Origin: Pythium myriotylum
Lineage: Eukaryota; Oomycota; Peronosporomycetes; Pythiales; Pythiaceae
DNA length: 64,000 nucleotides
Reading direction: 5' to 3'
Assembly (NCBI GenBank): GCA_023091665.1
Contig: JALJCQ010000011.1
Location: 2,046,001 to 2,110,000 of the forward strand
Numbering within the stretch: position 1 is the first letter of the stretch; the number at the start of each line of letters is the position of its first letter. Under the pieces are notes generated by a model. The model was given only the letters and a program-made list of their open reading frames with translations, ran no database searches and had not been told where the DNA came from. A program made the translations under genes and the position numbers. This document shows, piece after piece, positions 22,587-32,900 of this stretch.

Positions 22587-23660
22587 TCACGTGTCATGTG
22601 TTTGCAGATCAAACCATAGCGCACGTATATGTATGTACCTGTCACTCTCGTCTTCTTTCCGTCGCATACATATGTAATCAATCACCATACTCCGATACAT
22701 GAAGATGCCAGCTATATCCATCAACGCCGCACGTCCGTTGCTCTGTACTAGAACCGTACACTGACGTCTTGGTAGTCTTGGCTCACATCTGTCTAAGCGC
22801 AATATCGGTGTGTCATTCCGCCCAACAATAACATATTTGCACTGTGAATGTGTGGAGCTTGCGTTAGCTCGGATGCGAGCGAGTCCGTTTGCTGATCCTG
22901 CCTGTTCGCTACAAAGCGCCAAGGTCCTCTCTGCGTCTTCTTCGCGAATGATCCGACAAGCTGTCGCGCTATCCCATACAACATGTCTGAAAATATTGCA
23001 GCAATTTGCGGTTTCGAGATCAACTACAACGCTCTCGTGCTGCTGGAGGACGCGCCAGTCGGACATGATGCAATCTACTTCACTGAGTGTAGTTCCTGGT
23101 AGCCCGAATAAACTCACTTCTTCTGTGAAAGTGATCTCTCCCACAATCTTTAGCGATAGCGACAAAAACTTTTGGAGGGCTGCTGGATATGCTGCTGATA
23201 ATAATGTCTCCGTCTCGACGATTCCATAGTCAATATCGCAGCTGTTCACCGCTTCAAACACTGTTCTGACTTGTGGGTATCCAGTGACCGTGAATCCTGG
23301 AGCCGACAGACCTCCATTGACGAGTAGTTGTTCAAATGTACGACGAGCAGCGATGTCTGCGAAACCTCCGCTTTCTCCTTGATACCCTATGAGCAGACTT
23401 GGATTTGTTCCGTTCGTTTCGTCGATGTTCATGGGTGGTACTCGAACCGTTAACGGTCCACTTTCGGTGTCGATGCTCGTACAACGATGCGCGTTCATCG
23501 GCATTTGCAATAGTTTCGTGCGCTCTGAGATCCATTTCGCGATCGTCGCATGGTGCACACCGAAACGAGCGCTAGCAGCTTTGATTGTCGAGTTGCGTGC
23601 CGCGTCTATTATCTGTAGTTTCTCAGGTGCTGAGTAACTCTTCCTCGACTTGCCCGACAT
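22587..23660 (-). CDS. HTH (psq-type) fused to prephenate-dehydratase-like and ACT-like domains
   Basis: The frame from ATG 23660 gives 357 aa. Residues ~1-50 form a psq/Brk-type helix-turn-helix ('EKLQIIDAARNSTIKAASA', 'HHATIAKW'). Residues ~85-290 match the prephenate dehydratase fold: 'YQGESGGFADIAA' for the G-x-x-G-x-x-S start, 'TVFEAV...DYGIVETE', 'KIVGEI', then a late 'SATACRII' helix and 'YVIVGR'. The last ~60 residues look like an ACT domain ('QCTVLVQSNGRAALMDI'). In true dehydratases a Thr-Arg-Phe motif is catalytic; here the aligned residues are Cys-Lys-Tyr. The ACT 'ESRP' motif is also not kept. It may therefore sense a ligand rather than catalyse; that is inference. The open frame extends upstream to about 23811 after a CTAG acceptor, so a further 5' exon is possible. 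It is head-to-head with the Helitron gene and has no internal stops. Confidence 0.78.
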   Translation of the reverse strand: MSGKSRKSYSAPEKLQIIDAARNSTIKAASARFGVHHATIAKWISERTKLLQMPMNAHRCTSIDTESGPLTVRVPPMNIDETNGTNPSLLIGYQGESGGFADIAARRTFEQLLVNGGLSAPGFTVTGYPQVRTVFEAVNSCDIDYGIVETETLLSAAYPAALQKFLSLSLKIVGEITFTEEVSLFGLPGTTLSEVDCIMSDWRVLQQHESVVVDLETANCCNIFRHVVWDSATACRIIREEDAERTLALCSEQAGSANGLARIRANASSTHSQCKYVIVGRNDTPILRLDRCEPRLPRRQCTVLVQSNGRAALMDIAGIFMYRSMVIDYICMRRKEDESDRYIHIRALWFDLQTHDT

Positions 23661-23853
23661 ATCTTGCCCCGTGTATGGTTTGTTACGTCGCTCACGCCTC
23701 TTAGAATCAAACGATCGCGAGCGACGCACAACGACCTCTTTGCCAGCTCGCTCGATCTTCGCCCGAAAATATGTGTTGTTCACGTCAAAAATGACCTTCG
23801 CTTGAAACTAGAAACCAGATAGGTCGGTCAGTTCACAGTACGCCAACCTACGT

Positions 23854-26800
23854 ATGTTCGTTCGACATTCAACCTTTTTGCACATCACTCATAAACGCCC
23901 TAACCGTGCTCCCTCTCGCATTTCCAAAAGAGCGACGGTAGAAATGGAACATGTTCAACATACAGGAATGATCACGACGACTCGATCCCCCCCAGTATCA
24001 GTGCGCCGACAAGTCGAGATAGCTCATGCACAGTGGGCACGTGATCATCGACAACGTTTGCTACTACTAGCAGCTCGAGCCCGAGCCGATGCACATAATC
24101 GTCAATATCATTCGAATCGCCGCGAACCACGTAGGTCTCTGATTTCACTATGATGTTCTCTTAATCCTGATCTCCGTTGTTTTGGTTGGGGTTCTCACCA
24201 GAGTCCACTCGATGGATGACTTACGAACAACTCCAGAGCCTTAATCGTGCGATGGCCTTTGAACCGTTGAGCGAGGTGGACAAAACTCGTCTAGAGGAGG
24301 AGGCCGCCCGCGAATCATCGGATGAAGTTCTCGATCGCAAAGTATGTGTGGTCACCGACGCTTGGGTGTTCCCGAGGGAAGCAGTGTGTCTTCCTGTTGC
24401 TGATTTTCCCTTCGGAGCAATGCGCGCCGTTCTTAGTGGTGGTTCTTGGTGCACGCAACCAATGCGAGATTGTTACGATTGCTCGTCGTTTCATCCGAAC
24501 CTTCGAGGTTTGTTACTCTCCCCAAGGGCGTTTGAGCGTGGCGAAGACAATCGAATGTACGCATGGTTCTCGAAATGCGCGCTCAATCACCTCCAAGCTC
24601 TTGAAACTCGTTTCACACGTGCAAGCGATACTGCAGTCGACCCGAAACCGCCTCGGTTCGCCATTGCTGATTGTTTCATCACTGGAACGTTCGAAGAGCT
24701 GGATCGACTCACCATCATCGAACGTCAGGCAATCGGTCTCGCCCAGATTCGCGGCGTGGTGAAAGTTGTTTACGGCGGGCCAGGCAATGTTCTTCACAGT
24801 CATTTGCTGTGCTGGGACAACAGGACGGCAACGATCGCAAGCAGTGTACCGACGCTTGTTAATCGCGATTACTTCTCTTTGGTTCTGGCGGGCCCGATGA
24901 CCCAAGCGCAAGAACTGCTGCTCGCCAAGCGTCATGATTGCAATGCCACTCGCGTTCGAGAAGCCCATGAACTACTCGCACGAATCAATCATTTGTACGC
25001 GCATGTTCAACGAAACATCGACTTCGAATGGGCAACCGGTTCTGACCACGACATATACGTTCGATATGAGCCAAATGGAGTTACGGAGAGACTGATTGCA
25101 GAAGCCAGGGCAAGACAAGCCTCCGTTGCACGCATGCAAGAAGACACGGATAGCTCTGACTCCACCGAATGCAACATTGTGGAAACGCATACTGTTCTGA
25201 TCGAGACAACGGCAGACACTAGCGAAGAAGAACGACTCGCTCGAGCTGTTGCCACCGTCACATGCGCTGATAACAGTTTCGTGGCCCGCCGGTCAACAAC
25301 GCTTCTGAAAACGACCGATCCTCATTACATAGAGCGACTCTTTGCCCACCTTTTGCCGTTCGGGACTCGGTCAATCGCTGTCACCGATACAGTGAACGTG
25401 CGATCGTGCTGCACTACCTCAGGCTATCCACCAATCGATTTGCTGAAGATCCTCTCTTCAAGCTCGTCATGTTCGATTACTTAGCGACAGCACGCGTCAA
25501 GAATGGCGTGTTCATACGCGTTGGCAGGGATCCTGCACTTGCATCGAGTATCATGCGCATCTCTCCGTCTGAACTCAAGACAGCTATGCAGAACAGAGTC
25601 AACCAACGACGGGCATGGAAATTAGGACGGACGTTCACACCACGCCAAGAATCGAGCACCGCGGCTCGCTGCCTCAAGTCTATCAACGCCACCGCAGCTA
25701 AGATGTGGGGTAGTAATGAGGAGCGTGAATCTATGGCGCGAAAGGTGGACGCGATGGCCATCAAGTTCGGGGCTCCGTCTATCTTTTGGACACTGACACC
25801 AAATCCGGACTGTTCGATCGCGTGCGCGTTCTGGACGTGTAAACCACTTCCCGGTGGGAGACCTGCCCGGTTGCAACAATGCTCGACACTCAACATGCCG
25901 TGTGCGTCGGAAATGTCGAGAATCGTGATGGCTAACACAATGGTCCAAGCTGAATACTATAAACTCTGCTGCAAGCTTCTCATCGATGTCTTATTCGGGT
26001 GGGACTCGACAGTAAACAAGCCTAAATCACAACGCGGGATATTCGGATTTGTCGAGGGACTGGTGTACGCTCTCGAACAGCAAGGAAGGCTGTTCATACA
26101 TCATCACGGTGTCGCATGGATAGCTGGCCTTCCAAGAACACAAGAAGACTGGGATCGTTTGCGTACCAACGAGCAACTGAAGCAGCGTTTTGAACGTTAT
26201 TGCGCCTCTATTTTCGCTGCCGAGTTGCCAGTATACGATATTCTAGATTACGTTCCGTGCCCTCGATCTGAATGCAATGGTGAGCTCTCTTCCATACCGA
26301 TCCACAAAAAGTTTAAGCACCTCCTCAAGTCGACAGTTGCACCACCATTAGTTGCAGTGTGCTCAAGTTGCAACTCGACTTTTACTGAGTGTGACATCGT
26401 CAACAATGTCATCGAATTGCAGTGGAACGCGTTGGACGAAAACAACAAGGCAATAAGTTCAAGTGATGCAGTTGACCAACTCAAACTCCGATTCGGCGGC
26501 TTGTCACAGGATCCCGCAACAGCTCGAGTACAGTTGAGTCGCTTATTGCTTAAAGACCAGATCCATTCCTACACACATACGCCGTCGTGCATCAAAGGTC
26601 AGTCTGACACGAAGTGCCGATACAACTTCTTTCGTCGCGTTGTTCAATCGACTGAACTCGATAAGAATGATGAGATCCAATATTGTCGGTGCGTTGGAAA
26701 TCAATGGATCAACACTTACGTGCCGACATGGCGCCGCGTTCTCCATTTCAATATGGATGCCAGAGTGCTTCTATCTGGTGAGAGTCTTCAAGCATCTCGA

Positions 26801-29764
26801 TATGCTATCCAGTACACGGTCAAGAGGCAATCAGTGCTTGATAACGTTGCTGTGGTCGATATGGCATTCAAGCGGCGCGTTCAGCGTGAGGCGGGCTTAG
26901 AGTCCACTGAACATGGCAAGGGTGTCGGACGTTTGCTGTCACTAGCGTACTCGACATCGGGCGTGATGGAAATGGGTGGACCACTTGCAACTGCGATCTT
27001 GCTCGTCGGAGAAGCCGTCACGTTCAGTTGTTCGTTTCAAAGACTGGTTGTTGTTGAAGGGCTCAACATGCTGAAGGACATGCCTGTAGAAGCAACTGTC
27101 GTATCCAGAAACCATGCACTGTACGCTGAGACATCCATTGGCAAGTATATGGCCCGTCCTGCGTGTCTCGAGAACGTTTGCTGGTATGAGTTCTGTTCGT
27201 GGTTCCACGATGACGCCACGAATACTGCAACTAGAACGGTGCCTTGCACCTTCGTCACCAAAAACACTCAAGAGCTCCGATCGCACATAAAAAAACATGG
27301 TTATCGGTACTTCGATTTCCCGCGCGTCCCAGAGATAATTGGGCCTAGACTTCCAGACGCTACCCGCCTCCGCCGAGAAGACTACGCCGACCAGACCGAA
27401 CTTTACTACAGGATGGCGACATTACTCTACCGCCCGTTTCGTGATCCTCGTGCTATACTTCGTGGTGGTAACTCTGCCGAGAGCTGTTTTGAAGAGTGGA
27501 ATCCATTTCATGACCCGGAGACAAAAGCTGCTCTTGCTCATCATCAACACTACTACGACTGCCTTAAAGCGGCTCAAGAGTATCGTGAAAAGCAGAGAAC
27601 CTGTGTCTCTGATGATGGTGAGGATGAAGAGGAATGTCACGACGACGACGTGATCCAACACAGACAGGACCAATCCCACGGGGAGTCACGATCTATACTT
27701 GACTATGTGACGCTTCCTGGTGAGCTCTACTCCGTAGAGGACGAGAGCGACTTCTGTGGAGACACTGTCGTGCCAGTGCTACGAGATAATGAGCCTACTC
27801 CGATGGATGAGCTGCTTTCGAACGCTATATCCAGCTCAGTGCTTCCTCCCGACGACACATTGCATTTTACAGCCAACAGTGAAGCGATTACTCGCAACCA
27901 GATTTCAAGCTTCCTGCAAAACACGATCACATCGGCGAACGTTATCCCACGAGCACAGCTCCACTCAGGGACACAGACGACTGATGTCATCATTGAAGCA
28001 TTCGCTCGCACTATTCGCAACCTTAACTTTGATGACACTACTGCTGCCCCGCACGAAATAACAGCATACGCTCCTATCCGTGCTGTCTCCAGCTACTTCA
28101 AGCTGAACTGCAAGCAACACATTGCGTTTACATTAATCGCGACACCACTTTTGAGCAAGATCACGGGCGTGCCTCTCGACTCCCACCAGGCTAAACTCCT
28201 CAACAACGACCCGATCATCGTTACTGGAGCTGGTGGCACAGGTAAATCTCGGGATCGTGGCTGCGGTTCGTGCGCTAGTTGACGCGTGGGGTCGCTCCGA
28301 CGCCGTCAAGGTTGTCGCGTCCACAGGTATCGCTGCTGCCAGCCTTGCCGGGAGCACAATGCACGCGTCTGTCAACCTTGGCCCCCACGCAAAACAGCTC
28401 CCCAAGCACATCACCTGTCCGTCGGACATGTTACTACAGTCGTGGTCTCTAACACTTTGCATCATCGCTGATGAACTGTCCATGACAAATCTCGCGTTCG
28501 TCGGTCTCTGGGAAGAAGCTCTTCGCCACATCAAAGAATCACGCAAAGCGTCCTTCGGGGGCATGATTATGGTCCTCATGTTCGACCACTGCCAATTGAA
28601 AACTGTGTCAGGGGCACCGCTGTACAAGCCGGCAACTGGTTTTGTTTCAGCTACACCTAGCGAAGAACATGGTCGTAAGCTGTACCAAGCTATATCTAAA
28701 TGTGTGTACCTCACGGAGAGTATGCGATTCACCCAAGATCCATTATGGGGAGAGTGGATGTCGAGCGCTCGACTCGGAGATTGGACACCAGAACTACGCA
28801 ACTTTATCGCCTCTATACCCCAATCAGGCTGTAACAACGTCACATCTGACATCAACGTGATCCAAACAATCTCTGCTGACAACATCACGATCCAAACAAT
28901 CTCTACTGACAACATCACGAGGTGTCTGGTCAATCGTACAGCCATCAACATCGCCATACGCACTCTCCAGCCTGAGCGCCGAGTATACGTCGTATTACCC
29001 CGTCTGTCACGACCAGTTTCTGTTGAGGAGCTCGCTGTTCTTCGACAACTACCAGACAACAAGACCGGCGGTATCCCCATGTTTCTACACCTCTACATTG
29101 GTACATGGATCGGCCTTCACTCTACGCTTGTAACGCTGACGTTTTCATCTCCACAGGTATGCCAGTCCGCGTGAAAGCAAACCAATGCGTTGCAACGGGA
29201 GTTGCAAACGGAGCAACCGGTGAGGTCTACCATGTCGACTGGCGCCCAGGAAATGAGTTCGTCATTCAGCCAAACGGTGCTTGGATGGCATCCACCCAAC
29301 CCTCCAATATTTAGGTCAATCTCGCAAACTGCCCCACATCCACTCGTTTCCCTCGATTACCAGGTCACTGGCCATCATCTGTCATGCCGATTCTGCAAAC
29401 AACGGCGTCGATCACTTGGTCCGCTTCAACCCTATCTATTAAAGGCTTCCCAATCGTACCAGCATTCGGCACGACTGTCCACGGCATTCAAGGTGAAACA
29501 CGAGCTGCCATTGCAATCACCAATCTGCGCCCACCTCACGTCCACCGTGTTGACCCTCATGCGCTCTACGTGGCTCTTTCTCGCCTGCGTACTCGGGCTG
29601 GCTTACACTGGATCGGCCAACGACCGACCAAGGAAGACTACGCTTTCTTCCATCCTAATCCTGACGTAATCATCGAAGATCGGCGTTTAAAAAATCTCTC
29701 CAAGACCACCATTGCAATCTTCGACGAGCTTACCGGTAACAGACTGGGTGCATGCACATCGTAG
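23854..29764 (+). pseudogene. Helitron Rep/helicase (RepHel), degenerate
   Basis: The protein combines a rolling-circle Rep endonuclease with a Pif1-like helicase. Exon 1 (23854-24130) joins 24202 through a 71-bp intron with a GTAGGT donor. The 'HYLRLSTNRFAEDPLF' region, the HUH site ('FIHHHGVAW', ~26095), a Cys/His segment ('IHSYTHTPSC') and the two-tyrosine motif ('YAIQYTVK', ~26800) all match Helitron Rep. The helicase has Walker A 'GAGGTGKS' (~28235), a Walker-B-like 'IIADELSM' and C-terminal 'VALSR'. Breaks are a frameshift near 25400 (before 'HYLRLS'), a frameshift right after Walker A (~28245) and an in-frame TAG at 29312-29314. A second intron (29101-29156) restores 'LHLYIG|MPVRV'. 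The motif usually read as G-D-x-x-Q is 'FDHCQLKTV'. Catalytic Rep residues look intact, but the full protein cannot be made from this copy. Confidence 0.85.
28859..28918 (+). repeat. 30-bp tandem duplication inside the Helitron helicase
   Basis: Two consecutive 30-bp units (28859-28888 and 28889-28918) differ at one base and encode a duplicated ten-residue block ('IQTIS.DNIT'). The duplication keeps the frame. Confidence 0.9.
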
Positions 29765-29962
29765 ATATATAGTGGAGACTGTAACAATCACATACGAATA
29801 TTTGGATCACCTATTGATTCTTGTCAACTATCCTGCTGGGTTTCCCAGCCACAAGCTCGCCGCAGGCGGTCGCGCCACGAATCTGTCTAATGCGAACTTA
29901 GCACGCGTACCTAGCAATGTTACAGTTGAACCCACCTGGGGCTTCCTCCATCAGATCCGACA
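29765..29962 (+). other. Helitron 3' terminus candidate and PRKDC 5' region
   Basis: After the Rep/helicase stop there is a perfect hairpin GCTGGG-TTT-CCCAGC (about 29834-29848). A second hairpin GGCG-GTCG-CGCC (29865-29876) follows, and 14 nt later CTAA at 29887-29890 followed by T. Hairpin, short spacer, CTRR and a 3' T are the standard features of Helitron right ends. Only 72 bp remain before the PRKDC start, so the element would have landed in its promoter or 5' UTR. Confidence 0.55.
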
Positions 29963-32900
29963 ATGGCCGACAAGGTCCACGACCGGCTCAAGGACCTGGC
30001 AGCGTTCCTGGAGAACGAGCATGCAGTGGAGAGCGTGGAGGAGAGCGTGGACCATCTGCAGCGTGCGGTCGCCGACTGCATGGTGCGCTCCCGCGCCCTG
30101 GCGCAGCAGGCGACCATCTTCCTCTTCCAGAGCCAGGACCCGCCGAGTCTCATCGAGTTCCTGGACGCCAGTGGCGGAATGAGTGAGGATATGCGCAAGC
30201 GCGAGGTCTCTCACGCGCGCATCAAGGTGCTGGAGCTGCTGGCCGAGTTCGTCAAGACCTTCGGCAGCCACGTCGCCGTGACGCGGCAGCACATTGTCGA
30301 GACCACGCGGCGCTGCCAAGCGATCGCGCGCGGCGATTGGTCCAACAAAGTGAGAGCCGAGGCGCTTGAAGTCATCATTAGTGTACTCAGACACGCCGAG
30401 ACGCGGGTGACCGCTGAGGACATAGACCCCGCGGGCTACGTGGACAAGCTGTTTTACGACCTCAAGTTCAGTAAGGCCACTCAGACCGCGAAAGGTACAA
30501 TGCTCGAGGTGATTGGACACGTGGCTACCGTCTTCCCGGCACACGTGGAGTCGAAAGTGCCGCAGCTGCTGCTGTGGATAGAGGAAGGGCTTGAAAAGCA
30601 ATTTGCCACGAATGCGCCGGAGATGCTACTCATCAATGGGCTGCTAGAAGCTCTAGCTCGACTGCTCGTGTTTGACCCTACTCGATACAGCGGCGAGGGC
30701 AAAGATGACACAAAGCGGCAGAAGCTTTACACGTACGATTTGAACTATCCTAATTATCGTGCTTCTTAAATGCTTACGCGTACTTGTTGCTTTAGGTATC
30801 TCCATCAGATCTTGGCCACGACGATGGATGGTCAATTGTCACGCTACCAGGTGACCAAGTCTGCGCTTCAATTCTTAGCCATACATGCAACTATGTTCAC
30901 CAAAGAGCTTGGGGCGAATGCTTTTGCCTGGCTCACGATCATGAAGTTCTGCATCGCATCCGACAACAAAACGGTGCCGCGAGCCTATTTCCCAATCCTC
31001 ACTCTATCGCCTTGCTATACTGATCAAAATCTTGACTTTAGGTAAAGGAACATGCGTTTGCTGCTTCGGATGCTGTAATGCAGGCCATCGGGAAGTATCT
31101 CGCCTCTGAAAAGGATGATCAGCGAAAAAAAGCCGTAAACCGCCTTCTGAAGGAACTACTTCCGGTGTTGACCGACAGCAACGCTAGGGGTTCGATCGTG
31201 GCGTTTACTCTCCAGTCGCTGGGCTACCTTTCAGAAGCAACCTTACTCTATCTTTCTGAGATTGGGCTTATCAAAATCGAATGTCGGCTTCGGAAGTTTG
31301 GAGAAAATCTTCTGGTTCTCGATGAACGGGCAACCGCGGCACGATGGTCAACGTTTCTGAGCTTTCTAGAGTGTGTAGTGAGCTTTGCGCAGCAGGTATG
31401 GTATGAGTTCTGCAGTCATTGGGCCTCGCTAAACACAAGACCCGTTCTTGACTTAGCCTCGATCGACAGAACTGGACGAAGGTTACTTCAGCTACCTAGA
31501 AGACTTTGTCGTCCATATAATGAACGCGTACGCGCGTTGTATGTGGAAGTCAAAGATGACTCTGTACAAAACTATCCTTCAGATCGTACAGACGTCTATG
31601 CGTCAGAGCTCATCTATACGACTGACAAGCCGTATCGTGAAACACCTCTTGCTGCTGTCATTATCCAACGTCACAGATCATCAAGACATGGTAAATGTAC
31701 TTGCGAGAATTGCTGGATACTTTGACATGCTCACGAGATCTCACAATGAACAGATCACGCTTTATCACCCTGAGACTGGAAATCCCGAAACAAAGCTGTT
31801 ATATGAGTTTGAAGACCTATGGGTCGCTTTGTGCCGAGGTAAAAGGTACACATCGTACAAGAGCAAGGACATTGCCCTCTTGAAGAGCCAAGTAGCAAAA
31901 CCTATGAAGGAACGAGTTGAAGTATCCTTAGACGCCGGACGCCGATGCATACTTCAGGCACTTCTCGACTCTGTAACTGAAGTTGTGAACAGCTTAGATT
32001 TAAGCTACCAGTATGATCTACAGGAAGCCCGCGCGGGAACGAGCAGTGGTGGATACAAGGTTTGAGGAACAACTATGTTCTCTGTGTCCACCTCGCTTAT
32101 CTTTTGTTCTGTTTGCTCAGCCGAGTGTTCCGAGAGACCATTCAATCATGCTCAATTTGACGGAGTTCGCTGAGAGACTACTACCTAGGGTCGACCCAGA
32201 ACGCTTAGGGCTATGGGTGAGTGACTGTCTTGCCCAACGCAATCTCACTCCGCAACTCAGTCTTCTCTTTGCTCTCTTTGACATCAGTTACCCACGGCGA
32301 TGATGTCCATGTTCGAGAAGACGAGGCAGCTTCCGTTGGTTTCTGCATTCTATCGGATCACAAGCGTTTTGGCCCAGATCGCGGCAACTTTGAGAATCTT
32401 TGCGCTTGATAGTGACTTCGAGAAAGCGATTGGACCTGCTGAACTGGATTGTTTTCGTTCCCATTACGCCTCATTCGTTCGCCGAACTGTACACGACCTA
32501 CGGTTTTACAAGGATGAATTGCTCGTGGCAACTTCAGGCTGCGTCCTCTCGACTCCGATCGAGTTGCTTCGCATCGAAGATTTTGCCACAGCCATTGTTC
32601 CCGCGCTATTGATTGGGAAGTCGTACATCCCGGCAGCGGAGATAGCGATTTCTAGCCTCGAGAACTGGCAAAGCGCAGATCCAAGGAGACTGGAATCTAT
32701 CTTCGATTGCGTGATTCCCTGTCTCGCTGTTTATCTCGAGCAGGGCGAACTCATGTCTGCAACCGACGACGATCTTTCAGCCAATTTAGTCACTAGCAAG
32801 GATGTCGCTGTGAAGGAGGCGTCAGGTGACTCCGATTGGGGAAAGCTACAGCGACGTGTCGTGAAATTTCTTGGAAAATGTGGTGGCAAGGCCGCCCTGC

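Larger units (their letters stand above)
17850..29890 (+). mobile_element. Helitron-like mobile island with cargo genes (left end unresolved)
   Basis: About 12 kb separates TFIP11 from PRKDC, both conserved housekeeping genes. This DNA includes a Rep/helicase protein of Helitron type, decayed ORFs, minisatellite-like repeats and unusual cargo. The right end is placed at 29890. There a GGCG-GTCG-CGCC hairpin (29865-29876) is followed by 14 nt ending in CTAA, with T as the next base, as Helitron 3' ends require (CTRR|T). The left boundary (5' TC preceded by A) could not be chosen, so 17850 is only a placeholder. It is possible that several nested elements are present rather than one. Whether the SET and HTH-PDT genes belong to the same element as the helicase is inference from position. 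Confidence 0.55.

Noticed and set aside
28133..29080. 315-codon minus-strand frame
   Set aside because: It is the antisense of the helicase domain, whose motifs are clear on the plus strand.
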